A stretch of 64,000 nt of DNA from Halorubrum trapanicum. GTDB lineage: Archaea; Halobacteriota; Halobacteria; Halobacteriales; Haloferacaceae. Location of the stretch: positions 1,798,001 through 1,862,000 of the forward strand of contig NZ_AP017569.1 of the NCBI RefSeq assembly GCF_002355655.1, in the 5' to 3' direction. Position numbers and translations under genes: made by a program. The notes under the pieces are model-generated. The model was given only the letters and a program-made list of their open reading frames with translations. It had not been told where the DNA came from and did no database searches. Shown one piece after another: positions 42,751 to 55,782 of this stretch; position 1 is the first letter of the stretch, and each line of letters starts with the position of its first letter.

Positions 42751-43176
42751 TCACCCGGTCGTTCGCAGCCGCCCGAGCGAGAGCCCCGCGAGCGCGACGA
42801 CCGCCAGTTCGACCCCGACGCCGACGGCGGCGCCGACCGTTCCGACGGCGACGATCACGTTTTGAGGCCCGATCCACGCGAGGATCGCGCCCGTCCCGAG
42901 GAGGAACGCGACGCCCCCGACGAGGCCGGTGGCGAGCGTCGTGGGGCCGACATCGAGCGCGTCGCCGCGTCGACCGACGCGGTACGCGACGCCGAGGAGC
43001 AGCCCGTAGACGAGGACGAACCCGACCGCGCGCCCGCCGAGCCTGTACAGGGTGAGCGCGCCGGGGCCCGGGACGTCGGTCGCGGTGCCGATGGCGATGG
43101 TCGTGACGCTACGCGTGAGGCTGACCGCGAGCGCGACGGCAGCGGCCGTCGCGGGCGGGAGCGGGGACCAGTCCAT
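42751..43176 (-). CDS. Small four-helix membrane protein, unknown function
   Basis: This 141-residue protein from the ATG at 43176 (MDWSPLPPATAAAVALAVSL) has about four membrane segments and no charged catalytic motif. Examples are VGFVLVYGLLLGVAYRVG and LVGGVAFLLGTGAILAWIG. Composition and GC fit the chromosome. The longer frame upstream is a shadow of the opposite propeller gene. I do not recognise a family. Confidence 0.7.
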   Translation of the reverse strand: MDWSPLPPATAAAVALAVSLTRSVTTIAIGTATDVPGPGALTLYRLGGRAVGFVLVYGLLLGVAYRVGRRGDALDVGPTTLATGLVGGVAFLLGTGAILAWIGPQNVIVAVGTVGAAVGVGVELAVVALAGLSLGRLRTTG

Positions 43177-43311
43177 GCGCCCGGCTCCTCTCCCCCGCCC
43201 GGTGAGTGCTTTTCGCTCTCGGTCCCCCGACGGCGGCCGCGTCGGCGCGTCGCCGCGCGCCCGGATCTCCGAGCGGCATGCCTTTTTATCCTCTCCCGCG
43301 AACCGGGGAGC

Positions 43312-44613
43312 ATGACCGAACGGACGCGCCGCGACCTGCTCCGCGTCGCCGGCGGCGTCGGCGTGGTGGGGCTCGCCGGCTGTGCCTCGCTCGGCACCGA
43401 CCCGTCGGACGCCGGGCCGACCGACTTCGAGGGCGCGGACCTCCCCTTGGACCTCGACGCCCGCGCGCAGTCGCCGGACGGCCTCACGACCCAGTTCCGA
43501 CAGGGGCTCCGGAACCACGGCCACATCGACGCGACGATCCCCGACAGCGTCGAGGTCGAGTGGGCCGTGCCGGCGAACCGCGGCGACCACACCGCCTCGA
43601 AGGGGAGCCCGATGCCGGCGCCGTCGGGCGGCGTCCTCCTCGCCGACGACACGGGCCGCGTCCAGTCGATCGCGAGCGACGGGACCGTGCGGTGGTCCAC
43701 CTCGATCTCCGACGACGACCGCGGGAGCCACGGCACCCCCGCGGTCGCCGACGGCGCGGCGTACGTCGGCACCTACGACGGCGTCGTCTCCGCCGTGTCG
43801 GTGGCGGACGGCGAGGTGCTGTGGCAGACCGAGGTCGGCGACGCGGCCGCCGCCAGCCCGACCTACCACGAGGGGAAGCTGTACGTCGCCGTCGAGTACG
43901 CGACCCCGAGCGGGACCGTCGTCGTGATGGACGCCGAGAGCGGCGAGGTGGAGTGGCGCGACGACCGGCCCACCGACCACCCGCACTCGACCGTGGCGGT
44001 CGACCTGGAGCGTGACCGCTTCCTGTTCGGCTCGAACGACGGCCACGTCTACGCGTGGTCGGTCTCGGGTCCCGACCGCGCGTGGACGTTCGACACCGGC
44101 GGCGACGTCAAGGCGCCGATCGCGGTCAGCCGCGGGATCGCGGTGGTCCCGTCGTGGGCCGGCACCGTCACCGCCGTCGACGTCGCTGACGGCGCGGGGC
44201 TCTGGCAGTTCGAGACCGACGAGAGCGTCTCGCCGTCGGACGACCCCGACCCCGTCCGGACGGGCGGCGTCATGTGCGCGCCGGCCGTCCACGACGGGAC
44301 GGTCTACGTCGGGAGCCACGACGGCAACGCCTACGCGATCGACCTAGCGACCGGCGAGGCGGAGTGGTCGACCCCGACGGGCGGGTGGATCACGGGGAGC
44401 GTGACCGCGACGGACGAGCACGTCCTCGTCGGCTCCTACGACGCGCACCTCTACGCGCTCGACCGCGAGGACGGCTCGGTGACCTGGGCGGTCGAGGGGC
44501 GAGGAGAGGTGACCAGCGCCCCGCTGGTCGCCGACGACGCGATCTACTACGCGGAGCGCGCGCCGGAGGGCGGCGACGCGGCCGGGATGTGTTACAAGCT
44601 CGTCCCGGCCTGA
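43312..44613 (+). CDS. PQQ-like beta-propeller lipoprotein
   Basis: This 433-residue protein from the ATG at 43312 starts [20 protein letters not shown] then LAGCASLG, a Tat signal ending in a lipobox, so it is exported folded and lipid-anchored outside. The body contains seven to eight propeller blades with repeats such as [51 protein letters not shown] and [20 protein letters not shown]. It probably scaffolds a surface complex or binds a ligand; no quinoprotein active-site residues are evident. A TATA-like CTTTTTATCC lies 22 bp upstream. Confidence 0.9.
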   Translation: MTERTRRDLLRVAGGVGVVGLAGCASLGTDPSDAGPTDFEGADLPLDLDARAQSPDGLTTQFRQGLRNHGHIDATIPDSVEVEWAVPANRGDHTASKGSPMPAPSGGVLLADDTGRVQSIASDGTVRWSTSISDDDRGSHGTPAVADGAAYVGTYDGVVSAVSVADGEVLWQTEVGDAAAASPTYHEGKLYVAVEYATPSGTVVVMDAESGEVEWRDDRPTDHPHSTVAVDLERDRFLFGSNDGHVYAWSVSGPDRAWTFDTGGDVKAPIAVSRGIAVVPSWAGTVTAVDVADGAGLWQFETDESVSPSDDPDPVRTGGVMCAPAVHDGTVYVGSHDGNAYAIDLATGEAEWSTPTGGWITGSVTATDEHVLVGSYDAHLYALDREDGSVTWAVEGRGEVTSAPLVADDAIYYAERAPEGGDAAGMCYKLVPA

Positions 44614-44716
44614 GCGGACGGACGAGCGGTTCTCACCGACGACCCGCGACCCGCACGAACGTCCAGCGAAACGCGGGGTCCGAAACGGTTTTGACTCGGC
44701 CTGCCGGACGGTCGAT

Positions 44717-46372
44717 ATGCCAGCAGATCCCGACACGGGGTACGACCCCTCGCTGGGTCGGAAGTTCGTGTTCGTCACGGGCGGCGTGATGTCCGGGCTG
44801 GGGAAGGGCATCACCGCCGCCAGCACCGGGCGCCTCCTCGCCAACGCGGGCTTCGACGTCACCGCCGTCAAGGTGGACCCCTACCTCAACGTCGACGCCG
44901 GGACGATGAACCCGTACGAGCACGGCGAGGTGTACGTCCTCAAGGACGGCGGCGAGGTCGACCTCGATCTCGGCAACTACGAGCGCTTCCTCGGCACCGA
45001 CATGACGTTCGACCACAACGTCACCACGGGGAAGACGTACCAGCACGTCATCGAGCGCGAGCGCGCCGGCGACTACCTCGGCAAGACCGTCCAGATCATC
45101 CCCCACGTCACCGACGACATCAAGCGCCGGATCCGGGAGGCGGCCGAGGGGTCGGACGTCTGCCTCGTCGAGATCGGCGGGACGGTCGGCGACATCGAGT
45201 CGATGCCGTTCCTCGAAGCCCTGCGACAGTTCGCCCACGAGGAGGACGACGAGGATATCCTCTTCACCCACGTCACGCTCGTCCCCTACTCGAAGAACGG
45301 CGAGCAGAAGACGAAGCCCACCCAGCACTCCGTGAAGGAGCTGCGCTCGATCGGCCTCCAGCCGGACATCCTCGTCGGGCGCTCCGAGGACCGGCTGGAC
45401 CCGGAGACGAAAGAGAAGATCGCCCTGTTCTGCGACGTGCCCACGGACGCCGTCTTCTCGAACCCCGACGTCGAGGACATCTACCACGTCCCGCTGATGG
45501 TCGAAGACGAGGGGTTAGACGAGTACGTGATGGAGCGGCTCGGCCTCGTCGACGAGGCGCTCCCGAAGGCGGAGCGGTCGACCGAGTGGCGCGACTTAGT
45601 CACCCGAGAGCGCGAGGAGGAGATCGACGTGGCGCTCGTTGGCAAGTACGCCCTCGAAGACGCCTACATGTCGATCCACGAGGCGCTGAAACACGCCGGC
45701 ATCCAGACCGGCACCGAGGTGAACGTGCTGTGGGTCGACGCCGACGAGACGCGCGCGGAGCACGAGCAGCGCCTCGCCGAGGCCGACGCCGTCGTCGTCC
45801 CCGGCGGGTTCGGCTCCCGCGGCACGGACGGGAAGATCGAGGCGGTCCGCTACGCCCGGGAGAACGACGTGCCGTTCCTCGGGCTCTGCTTGGGATTCCA
45901 GATGGCGGTCGTCGAACACGCGCGCAACGTGCTCGGGCTCGACGGGGCCCACTCCGCGGAGATCGACCCCGACACGCCCCACCCCGTCATCGACCTCCTC
46001 CCCGACCAGTACGAGACGGAGGACATGGGCGGAACGATGCGGCTCGGCGCCCACGAGACCGATATCGAGCCGGGCACGCTCGCGGCCGAGGTGTACGGCG
46101 CCGACGCCTGTACCGAGCGCCACCGCCACCGCTACGAGGTGAATCCCGAGTACATCGACGCGTTAGAGGCGGACGGGCTCGTTTTCTCCGGGCGCGCCGA
46201 CAACCGGATGGAGATCCTCGAGCGCCCGGACCACCCGTTCTTCTTCGGGACGCAGGCGCACCCCGAGTTTCGGTCGCGGCCGGACCGCGCGAGCCCGCCG
46301 TTCGTCTCCCTCGTCGAGGCGGCGCTGGGATCGACGGACACAACCGAGCGGAACGCGGACGTGAGGCTATAG
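44717..46372 (+). CDS. pyrG: CTP synthase
   Basis: The 551-residue enzyme has an N-terminal synthase domain ([21 protein letters not shown]-loop; [31 protein letters not shown]). A C-terminal glutamine amidotransferase domain carries the nucleophile Cys in FLGLCLGFQ and the terminal His-Glu in GTQAHPEF. It aminates UTP to CTP with glutamine and ATP. The next gene, guaA, starts at the base after its stop codon, so the two amidation enzymes are in one operon. Confidence 0.97.
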   Translation: MPADPDTGYDPSLGRKFVFVTGGVMSGLGKGITAASTGRLLANAGFDVTAVKVDPYLNVDAGTMNPYEHGEVYVLKDGGEVDLDLGNYERFLGTDMTFDHNVTTGKTYQHVIERERAGDYLGKTVQIIPHVTDDIKRRIREAAEGSDVCLVEIGGTVGDIESMPFLEALRQFAHEEDDEDILFTHVTLVPYSKNGEQKTKPTQHSVKELRSIGLQPDILVGRSEDRLDPETKEKIALFCDVPTDAVFSNPDVEDIYHVPLMVEDEGLDEYVMERLGLVDEALPKAERSTEWRDLVTREREEEIDVALVGKYALEDAYMSIHEALKHAGIQTGTEVNVLWVDADETRAEHEQRLAEADAVVVPGGFGSRGTDGKIEAVRYARENDVPFLGLCLGFQMAVVEHARNVLGLDGAHSAEIDPDTPHPVIDLLPDQYETEDMGGTMRLGAHETDIEPGTLAAEVYGADACTERHRHRYEVNPEYIDALEADGLVFSGRADNRMEILERPDHPFFFGTQAHPEFRSRPDRASPPFVSLVEAALGSTDTTERNADVRL

Positions 46373-47290
46373 ATGGTCGAGACGGAGGAATTCATCGCGG
46401 AGGCGAAAGCGGAGATCCGGGAGGCGATCGGCGACGCGAACGCCGTGATCGCCCTCTCGGGCGGCGTCGACTCCTCGGTCGCGGCGACGCTCGCGTACGA
46501 GGCGGTCGGCGACCAGCTCACCCCCGTCTACGTCGACACGGGGCTGATGCGGAAGGGGGAGACCGACGAGATCCGCGACACGTTCGACTTCATGGAGTCG
46601 CTGCGGGTGATCGAGGCGCAGGACCGCTTCTTCGACCGGCTCGAGGGCGTCACCGACCCCGAAGAGAAGCGCCACGTCATCGGCGAGGGGTTCATCGACG
46701 AGTTCGAGACGGTCGCGCGCGACGTGGGCGCCGACTACCTCGTTCAGGGGACGATCTACCCCGATCGCATCGAGTCGGAGGGGAACATCAAGTCGCACCA
46801 CAACGTCGGCGGCCTCCCCGAGGTCGTCGACTTCGAGGGGATCGTCGAGCCCGTGCGCGACCTCTACAAGGACGAGGTGCGCGAGGTCGCCCGCGCGCTC
46901 GGCCTCGAAGAGATCATCTCCGAGCGCATGCCGTTCCCCGGCCCCGGGCTCGCCGTCCGGATCGTCGGCGAGGTGACGCCGGAGAAGGCCGCGGTCGCCC
47001 GCGAGGCGACACACGTCGTCGAGGAGGAGCTGGCGGAGTACGACCCGTGGCAGGCGTTCGCCGCGGTCCTCGGCAAGGCGACGGGCGTCAAGGGCGACAA
47101 CCGCGTCCACGGCTGGGTGGTCGCCGTGCGCTCCGTCGAGAGCCGCGACGGGATGACCGCCCGCGCGCAGGAGCTCGACTGGAGCACGCTCCAGCGGATC
47201 CAGAGCCGGATCACCGGCGAGAACGAGAACGTGGCGCGCGTGGTGTACGACGTGACCCACAAGCCGCCCGCGACGATCGAGTACGAGTGA
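46373..47290 (+). CDS. guaA: GMP synthase subunit B (ATP pyrophosphatase)
   Basis: The 305-residue archaeal two-subunit form lacks the glutaminase domain. The PP-loop [20 protein letters not shown] is intact, followed by [11 protein letters not shown], the [11 protein letters not shown] substrate loop and the C-terminal dimerisation domain with KPPATIEYE at the end. It converts XMP to GMP using ammonia from a separate subunit A, which is not in this window. Its stop overlaps the start of the next gene (TGATG). Confidence 0.96.
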   Translation: MVETEEFIAEAKAEIREAIGDANAVIALSGGVDSSVAATLAYEAVGDQLTPVYVDTGLMRKGETDEIRDTFDFMESLRVIEAQDRFFDRLEGVTDPEEKRHVIGEGFIDEFETVARDVGADYLVQGTIYPDRIESEGNIKSHHNVGGLPEVVDFEGIVEPVRDLYKDEVREVARALGLEEIISERMPFPGPGLAVRIVGEVTPEKAAVAREATHVVEEELAEYDPWQAFAAVLGKATGVKGDNRVHGWVVAVRSVESRDGMTARAQELDWSTLQRIQSRITGENENVARVVYDVTHKPPATIEYE

Positions 47291-47712
47291 TGGCGGGGAC
47301 CGCCACCCCCGCCCGCCCCGACGGCGGTCGCGCCGAGGACGACCGCACCGGCGAGCCCGTCTCCGACGGCGGCGCGATCGCCGTCGTCGCCGGCCCGGAC
47401 GAGAACGGTCTCGGAGAGGAGCTCGCCGCGCTCGGCGTCGAGATCCGGCGGATCGATGGGCTCGTCACGGCGGCGAAGCTCGAGGACGCCGGTATCGCCG
47501 ACGCCGCCTACTTCGTCCTCACCGACGTCGAAGAGGCGACCGGCATCCCGGTCGCCAAGGAGCTGAACCCGGACGTCCGGGTCGTGACGTACGCGAGCCG
47601 GTCGCTGCCGGAGTTCGTCGCGACCGTCGCCGACCTCGCGGTCGACCCCGCGCTGCTGGACGCCGCGACGGTCGCCGAGGAGCTGACCGGCGACGACGAC
47701 CGCGAGCCGTGA
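47290..47712 (+). CDS. Haloarchaeal protein of unknown function (DUF7126-like)
   Basis: This 140-residue protein has an ATG overlapping the guaA stop. After a disordered first 25 residues comes a Rossmann-like core: GAIAVVAGPDENGLGEELAA, VEIRRIDGLVTAAKLEDAGI, ADAAYFVLTDVEEATGIPVA. It resembles a TrkA-N or receiver-like nucleotide-binding fold. Tight coupling to guaA suggests a role in nucleotide metabolism or its control, but this is inference. The next gene starts within its last codons. Confidence 0.75.
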   Translation: MAGTATPARPDGGRAEDDRTGEPVSDGGAIAVVAGPDENGLGEELAALGVEIRRIDGLVTAAKLEDAGIADAAYFVLTDVEEATGIPVAKELNPDVRVVTYASRSLPEFVATVADLAVDPALLDAATVAEELTGDDDREP

Positions 47713-48020
47713 GCGGAGACGACGCGGAGGCGACCGAAGACGACGCGTCCGACGACGACCCCGCGACCGTCCCGGTCACCCTCTACACCCGCGAGGACTG
47801 CTCGCTTTGCGTCGTCGCCCGCGAGGCGATCGAGGAGGTCGCCGCCGACCTCGACGGCGTGACGGTCGACCTCGACGCGGTCGACGTCGACACCGATCCC
47901 GAACTGGCCGAGGAGTACGGCGAGCGCGTCCCGTACGTCCTCGTCGACGGCCACCCGGCGTTCAAGTACGAGGTCGACGAGCGCGACCTGCGGCTGAAGC
48001 TGCTGGCGGCGGCCACGTGA
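47709..48020 (+). CDS. Glutaredoxin-family protein
   Basis: This 103-residue protein starts at the GTG at 47709, overlapping the preceding stop. A 20-residue acidic tail precedes the thioredoxin fold: VTLYTREDCSLCVVAREAIE with the redox pair Cys-Ser-Leu-Cys, and the cis-Pro in ERVPYVLVDGHPAF. It reduces disulfides, probably with gamma-glutamylcysteine-linked reductants as in haloarchaea. It is the last gene of the pyrG-guaA run. Its stop lies in a 20-bp tandem repeat. Confidence 0.9.
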   Translation: MSGDDAEATEDDASDDDPATVPVTLYTREDCSLCVVAREAIEEVAADLDGVTVDLDAVDVDTDPELAEEYGERVPYVLVDGHPAFKYEVDERDLRLKLLAAAT

Positions 48021-48050
48021 CCCGGCCGGCGGCCACGTGACCCGGCCGGC
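48007..48050 (+). repeat. 20-bp tandem duplication containing CACGTG
   Basis: Two consecutive copies of GGCGGCCACGTGACCCGGCC overlap the glutaredoxin stop codon. The second copy lies in the spacer. It looks like a local duplication; the palindromic CACGTG core could be incidental. Confidence 0.85.
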
Positions 48051-48153
48051 GGCCCGACGCGGTCGGCGTCCCGGCCGCGGTCCGCCCGCAAGCCCTTCGG
48101 CCTCCCCTACCGCGACCCGACCCTTTACCTTCTCGTCCCTCTCGCTGATCGGC

Positions 48154-49353
48154 ATGGCACACGGAGACGCGTACCTGTTCACCGGCGGTCGAGTCGCGGA
48201 CGCGGACGGCACCCGACGGGCGGACGTGGCGGTCATCGACGGCGGGATCGCCGCGGTCGGCGACCCGGACGCGGTCGCCGCCGCGGTCGCTGACGTCCCG
48301 GACGAGGAGCTCGAACGCGTCGACGCGAGCGACCGCGTCGTCGCGCCCGGGCTGATCGACGCCCACGTCCACGTCATGATGGACGGGCGCCCGGACGTCG
48401 CGACCGCGGTGTCCGACAGCGACTACACCGCGAGCTACCGGGCGGCGAGCAACCTCGACGCGGCCGTCTCGGCCGGCGTCACGACCGTCCGCGACCTCGG
48501 GAGCCGCGGGACGCTCGCGCTCGACGCGGGCGAGGCGGTCGCCGCCGGCGAGATCGACGGCCCCCGCGTCCTCGCGTGCGGCCGAAACGTGATCATGACC
48601 GGCGGCCACGGTAACTGGTTCGGCCGGGAGGCGGACGGGCCCGCGGAGGTGCGGAAGGCGGCCCGCGAGCAGCTGAAGGCGGGCGCGGACGTGCTCAAGT
48701 GCATGGCCACCGGCGGCGTCCTCACTGAGGGCGCGGTGACCGGCGCCCCGGAGCTGACCCCCGAAGAGCTTGCGGCGTTCACCGACGCGGCCGCGCCGAC
48801 CGACACGCCGACCGCGGCCCACGCCCACGGTGAGACGGGGATCAAGAACGCCGTCGAGGCCGGCATCTCCAGTATCGAACACGGGACGTTCATGGACCGC
48901 GAGGCCGCCGAGATGATGGCCGAGCGCGGCACCTACTGGGTGCCGACCGCGAGCGCGCTCCGCGGCATCGTCGACAACGGCGTCGAGGCCGGGATCCCGG
49001 AGGACGCCGTCGCGAAGGCGGAGGACGCCGCCGATCGCTTCGACGATGCGTGGGACCACGCGCTGGACGCCGGGGTTTCGATCGCGATGGGGACCGATGC
49101 GGGCACGCCGTTCAACTTCTTCGAGGAAATTCCGCAGGAGCTGGCGCACATGGTCGACTACGGGCTCTCGCCGGAGCGCGCGCTGGAGGCGGCCACCGTC
49201 AACGCCGCCGACCTGCTGGGGCTCGACGACGTGGGGCGGGTCGAGGAGGGGTATCAGGCCGACCTCGTCGTTCTCAACGCCGACCCGACCGAGGACGTCG
49301 CGGCGTGGCAGGACCCCGAGGCCGTGTTCGCGCGCGGTGAACGCGTAGAATAG
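48154..49353 (+). CDS. Amidohydrolase-superfamily enzyme (imidazolonepropionase/prolidase-like)
   Basis: This 399-residue protein from the ATG at 48154 has metal ligands in VAPGLIDAHVHVMM (HxH), the Lys of VLKCMATGGV, His residues in AAHAHGETG and SSIEHGTFM, and the Asp of AMGTDAGTPF. This matches the cytoplasmic Xaa-Pro dipeptidase/imidazolonepropionase-like branch that hydrolyses amides or cyclic amides. The substrate cannot be fixed. The gene ends just before repeat copy B. Confidence 0.9.
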   Translation: MAHGDAYLFTGGRVADADGTRRADVAVIDGGIAAVGDPDAVAAAVADVPDEELERVDASDRVVAPGLIDAHVHVMMDGRPDVATAVSDSDYTASYRAASNLDAAVSAGVTTVRDLGSRGTLALDAGEAVAAGEIDGPRVLACGRNVIMTGGHGNWFGREADGPAEVRKAAREQLKAGADVLKCMATGGVLTEGAVTGAPELTPEELAAFTDAAAPTDTPTAAHAHGETGIKNAVEAGISSIEHGTFMDREAAEMMAERGTYWVPTASALRGIVDNGVEAGIPEDAVAKAEDAADRFDDAWDHALDAGVSIAMGTDAGTPFNFFEEIPQELAHMVDYGLSPERALEAATVNAADLLGLDDVGRVEEGYQADLVVLNADPTEDVAAWQDPEAVFARGERVE

Positions 49354-49375
49354 GGAATCCGGTTCGGCTGCGGGC

Positions 49376-52049
<2,674 letters not shown>

Positions 52050-52118
52050 CGACGGAGCCGTCGCTGACGCGGGGCGCGCGCAGTCGCCGAAAAAATCCTC
52101 GAAGGTCGGTCGCTCGCC

Positions 52119-53534
52119 TCAGGCGAGCGGCAGGACCGTCGACAAGATCAGTACGGTGATCAGCCCGGTCACCGAGATGATCGTCGTGAGGGCGGTCCAC
52201 GTCTGGAGCGTCTCTCGCTTGGTGAGCCCGCCGATCTCGCTGACGAGCCAGAAGCCGGAGTCGTTGAACCACGAGAAGATGTTCCCGCCGGCGCCGATGA
52301 CCATCACCAGGTACGCCGGGTGGACGGTCAGCTGACCGGTGAGCGGGGCCATGATCCCCGCGGCGGTCAGCATCGCGGCCGTGGCCGACCCCTGCGCGAT
52401 GCGGACGATCGCGGCGATGAGCCAGGCCGTGACGAGCAGGCCGATCCCCACTTCCTGGAGCGCGCCGGCCAGGTAGTCACCGATGCCGGAGGCGGCGAGC
52501 AGCGCGCCGAACGCTCCGCCGGCCGCCGTGATCGCGGCGATGTTTCCACCGCTCCGCAGCGCCTCGGTGAGTTCGTCGCTCCACTCGCTCTGCGTCATCG
52601 TATCGTAGCGGTAGAACGTGTACGCGGCCGCGAGCGCGGCGACCGTCAGCGCGACGTTCTTGTTCCCGAGGAAGTCCGTGAACGGCTGTAGCGAGGCGAG
52701 CGCCGGAACCGGATCCTGGAACGTGTTGACGAACGTCGACGACGCGATCAGCAGGACCGCCAGCAGGATCGGCGCCAGCGACTCGAGGACGCCCGGGAGT
52801 TCGCTGGTCGACCGGTCCGCGACCTCCTGGAGCTCCTCGGTCGAGGTCGCCATCGTGTCGCGCAGCGGGATGTCGAGCCGGCTGTTGATCCAGCGCCCGT
52901 AGACGAGTCCGGAGACGATCGCGGCCGGAATGGCGACCGCCAGTCCGACGAGGATCGTCGTCCCCAGGTTGCTGCCGACTTGGTCAGCTACCGCGAGCGG
53001 ACCCGGCGTGGGCGGCACGAACACGTGCGTCGTCGCGGCCCCAGCGCCGACGACGACGATGAACAGCGTGTAGTCACGGCCGACGCGCGCCCGCATGGAG
53101 CGCGCGAGCGGCGCCATCAGGTAGAATACGCTGTCGAAGAACACCGGGATCGCGAGTACCGAACTGCTTCCCAGAAGCGCTACATCGGAGTTGCTCTCGC
53201 CGAGGATGTTCTGGAATCCCCGGACGATCCGTTGGGCCGCGCCGCTCTCCAACATCCCCTTGCCGATGATCGCGGCCATGAGGATCGGAATGCCGATCCC
53301 CGCCATTCCGTTCCCGAACGCCGTTGCGACCTGACTCCCCGCGTCGGCGGCTGAGAAGTCGGCGACGAAGATCGTGTTCACCACGCCGACCAGGAACGCG
53401 GAGATGATCAGCCCGATGAACGCCGGGAGGTCCAGCCACACCAGCAGGGCCACCACAATTATCAGCCCAATTATGAAAGTTAGTAGCGGACTGTGCGTGA
53501 ACTCGACAGCTGCCTGAAGTGGTATCGGAGCCAT
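52119..53534 (-). CDS. GntP-family sugar-acid permease
   Basis: This protein has about 471 residues. MAPIPLQAAVEF at 53534 is chosen, because an ATG nine codons earlier (53561) would fall on the promoter. It has twelve to fourteen membrane segments with family motifs such as FGNGMAGIGIPILMAAIIGK, IPVFFDSVFYLMAPLAR, THVFVPPTPGPLAVAD and GSATAAMLTAAGIMAP. GntP permeases import gluconate and related sugar acids by proton symport. It may feed the sugar-acid locus at 10-15 kb, though it is 38 kb away. Confidence 0.92.
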   Translation of the reverse strand: MAPIPLQAAVEFTHSPLLTFIIGLIIVVALLVWLDLPAFIGLIISAFLVGVVNTIFVADFSAADAGSQVATAFGNGMAGIGIPILMAAIIGKGMLESGAAQRIVRGFQNILGESNSDVALLGSSSVLAIPVFFDSVFYLMAPLARSMRARVGRDYTLFIVVVGAGAATTHVFVPPTPGPLAVADQVGSNLGTTILVGLAVAIPAAIVSGLVYGRWINSRLDIPLRDTMATSTEELQEVADRSTSELPGVLESLAPILLAVLLIASSTFVNTFQDPVPALASLQPFTDFLGNKNVALTVAALAAAYTFYRYDTMTQSEWSDELTEALRSGGNIAAITAAGGAFGALLAASGIGDYLAGALQEVGIGLLVTAWLIAAIVRIAQGSATAAMLTAAGIMAPLTGQLTVHPAYLVMVIGAGGNIFSWFNDSGFWLVSEIGGLTKRETLQTWTALTTIISVTGLITVLILSTVLPLA

Positions 53535-53560
53535 ACCGATGGGTATGTTCGGTATTATCA

Positions 53561-53574
53561 TTTAAATCTTTATA
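53561..53574 (-). promoter_or_regulatory. Promoter of the GntP permease
   Basis: Minus-strand TATAAAGATTTAAA lies 27-40 bases before the ATG at 53534, fitting a TATA box for that start. The remaining AT-rich spacer to 53815 (with GATATATTC near 53738) must also hold the divergent ABC promoter; nothing else is seen. Confidence 0.55.
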
Positions 53575-53815
53575 CGAGGATAGATCTGTAGACAAAAGCC
53601 TCAAGGCGCCCCAAAAACAGTTACTTTTCTTCCTCGCATCGGCCCGCTTCGACTGGTGAAAAGCAGTCAGATAACTGGATGATATTCTTTATTACTTTTA
53701 ACAAAACATTTCGACCGGCGGGAAAAGGTATGTTCGACGATATATTCGTTGAGCGGGCGGGCGTCCCGCGCCTCGACCCGCAACCCTTTATCAAGCTACG
53801 CCGGAACCGAAGGGT

Positions 53816-54814
53816 ATGACCGCGATCGAACTGCGGGGCGTTCGAAAGGAGTTCGACGACGTCACGGCCGTTCGCGGCCTCGACCTCACCGTCGAAGACG
53901 GCGAGGTGTACGGATTTCTCGGACCGAACGGCGCGGGCAAGTCGACGACGATCGACATGCTGCTCGACCTCGTCCGGCCGACCGCGGGGACGGTCCGCGT
54001 CCTCGGCGCCGACGTCGCGACGGACGGAGTCGAGATCCGGGGCCGGACGGGCGTGCTCCCGGACGGCTTCTCCGTGTACGACCGGCTCTCCGGTCGGAGA
54101 CACGTCGAATTCGCCGTGGAGTCGAAAGAGGCGGACGACGACCCGGACGCGCTCCTCGACCGCGTCGGCCTCGCCGACGCGGCCGACCGCTCCGCCGGCG
54201 AGTACTCGAAGGGGATGCGCCAGCGGCTCGCCCTCGCGATGGCGCTCGTCGGCGACCCCGACCTGCTGATCCTCGACGAGCCCTCCTCCGGCCTCGACCC
54301 GGCCGGCGCCAAGGAGATGCGCGAGATCGTCCGCACAGAGGCCGAGCGCGGCGCCACCGTCTTCTTCTCGTCGCACATCCTCGAACAGGTCGACGCCGTC
54401 TGCGACCGCGTCGGGATCCTCCGGGACGGCGAGCTCGTCGCCGAGGACTCCGTCGAGGGGCTCCGCGAGGCGGTGGGCGGCGAGGAGACGCTGGAGGTCG
54501 CGGCCGCGGGCGCCGACGACGACGCGGTCGCGGCGGTCCGGGCGCTCCCGGGCGTCTCCGGCGTCACCCGCGACGGCGACGAACTGGTGGTGAACTGCGC
54601 CAGCGACGCGAAGACGGACGTGATCGGCGCTCTGGAGGAGGCCGGCGTCGCAGTCGCCGACTTCCACACGAGCGAGGCCTCGCTGGAGGACCTCTTCTTG
54701 GCGTACACGGAGGGCGACGCGGCGAGTTCGGCGTCTGAGGGGACCGACGTCGAATCGGCCGGCTCCGATCCGCCGGCCGACGACGAGCCGGCGGCGGAGG
54801 AGGTGGACCGATGA
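53816..54814 (+). CDS. ABC exporter ATP-binding protein
   Basis: This 332-residue ATPase has Walker A GPNGAGKSTT, a Q-loop region near LPDGFSVYDRLSG, signature EYSKGMRQRLALAMAL (a GxxQ variant), Walker B LLILDEPSSGLDPAG and H-loop FSSHILEQVDAVCD. A C-terminal regulatory domain plus an acidic tail follows. It energises the ABC-2 permease encoded next, whose ATG overlaps its end. The system exports an unknown substrate, perhaps a copper-related or lipid compound as in NosFY-like pairs. Confidence 0.94.
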   Translation: MTAIELRGVRKEFDDVTAVRGLDLTVEDGEVYGFLGPNGAGKSTTIDMLLDLVRPTAGTVRVLGADVATDGVEIRGRTGVLPDGFSVYDRLSGRRHVEFAVESKEADDDPDALLDRVGLADAADRSAGEYSKGMRQRLALAMALVGDPDLLILDEPSSGLDPAGAKEMREIVRTEAERGATVFFSSHILEQVDAVCDRVGILRDGELVAEDSVEGLREAVGGEETLEVAAAGADDDAVAAVRALPGVSGVTRDGDELVVNCASDAKTDVIGALEEAGVAVADFHTSEASLEDLFLAYTEGDAASSASEGTDVESAGSDPPADDEPAAEEVDR

Positions 54815-55626
54815 GCCTCGCCGCCATCGCCCGGAAGGACTTCCGGGAGACCGTTCAGTCGCGCGGCATGATCGCCTTAGTGGTGCTGTTCTCGCTGCTC
54901 GTCGCGGCGTTCGCGTACGCGGTGCGACCCACCGGCGAGAGCGAGCAGTTCGCCACGGAGCTACTGCTGAGCGCCTTCGTCGGTCGGTTTCTCGTCACGA
55001 CGCTCGTCCCGCTCGTCGGCGTGGTCGTCGGCTACAACGCGGTGAGCGGCGAGCGCGAGTCCGGCTCGCTGAAGCTCCTCCTGTCGCTGCCGCACTCGCG
55101 GGCCGACGTGGTCTTAGGGAAGGTCGCCGGCCGCGGCGCGGCGCTCGCGCTCGCGGTGTTCGGGGGTTTCCTGCTGCCCGCGCTGGTGTTGATCGCCGCG
55201 CCGGTGGTGTTCAACGCCGGCGCGTTCCTCGGCTACACCGTGTTCGCGGCCGCGCTCGGCGTCGTGTTCGTCGCCGTCTCCGTCGGATGCTCGGCCGCGT
55301 CCTCGACCCAGCGCCGGGCGCTCATCGGCGGCGTCGCGATATACGTCCTCTTCGTCCTGCTGTGGGGACCCCTCACCGGCCAGTTGGTGGGTGTCGTCGG
55401 GCCGGTCGTCGACACGCTGCCCGTGTCTGCGACCCAGATCAACGTGTTCCTTCGGGTCTCGAACCCGACGACCGCCGTCGAGGCGCTGTCGAACGCCTTC
55501 CTCGCGGAGCAGCTGTTCAGCGGCGACACCGCGAACCAGCAGCTGTCGGCGGCCGCAATGTTAGTCTTCTGGACGCTCGCGCCGCCGCTCGCCGGCCTGC
55601 TGAAGTTCGACGCGGACGATCTGTAA
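54811..55626 (+). CDS. ABC-2 type permease (NosY-like)
   Basis: This 271-residue membrane subunit has six predicted segments. It has an N-terminal amphipathic ARKDFRETVQSRGMIALVV and the conserved NAVSGERESGSLKLLLSLPH region with VVLGKVAGRG, typical of ABC-2 permeases coupled to NosF/CcmA-type ATPases. Its start overlaps the ATPase stop. Substrate unknown. Confidence 0.92.
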   Translation: MSLAAIARKDFRETVQSRGMIALVVLFSLLVAAFAYAVRPTGESEQFATELLLSAFVGRFLVTTLVPLVGVVVGYNAVSGERESGSLKLLLSLPHSRADVVLGKVAGRGAALALAVFGGFLLPALVLIAAPVVFNAGAFLGYTVFAAALGVVFVAVSVGCSAASSTQRRALIGGVAIYVLFVLLWGPLTGQLVGVVGPVVDTLPVSATQINVFLRVSNPTTAVEALSNAFLAEQLFSGDTANQQLSAAAMLVFWTLAPPLAGLLKFDADDL

Positions 55627-55657
55627 GGAATCGGCTCACGGAGTTAGTCGCGACAGC

Positions 55658-55681
55658 AGTGGGCTCGGGCGGGTTCGAACC
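55658..55681. repeat. Duplicate of the tRNA-Val 3' end (att-like)
   Basis: These 24 bases are identical to 55781-55804, which contain the acceptor and T-arm end of tRNA-Val. The duplicates are 123 bp apart in direct orientation. A 13-bp inverted repeat (55667-55679/55720-55732) forms a hairpin inside the interval. The pattern fits an attachment-site remnant after loss of an integrated element. Confidence 0.7.
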
Positions 55682-55782
55682 TCACTCACTCCGCTCGCTT
55701 CGCTCGCTCCGTTCCCTGCTTCGAACCCGCCCTCAAACATTCACAGCGGCGCCGCTCACGGGTTGTTCGCGGCGCCGACAAG

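Noticed and set aside
55667-55732. 13-bp inverted repeat as a transcription terminator of the ABC exporter
   Set aside because: There is no T-rich tract after the stem, and its arms are T-arm sequences of tRNA-Val, so an att-type origin explains it better.
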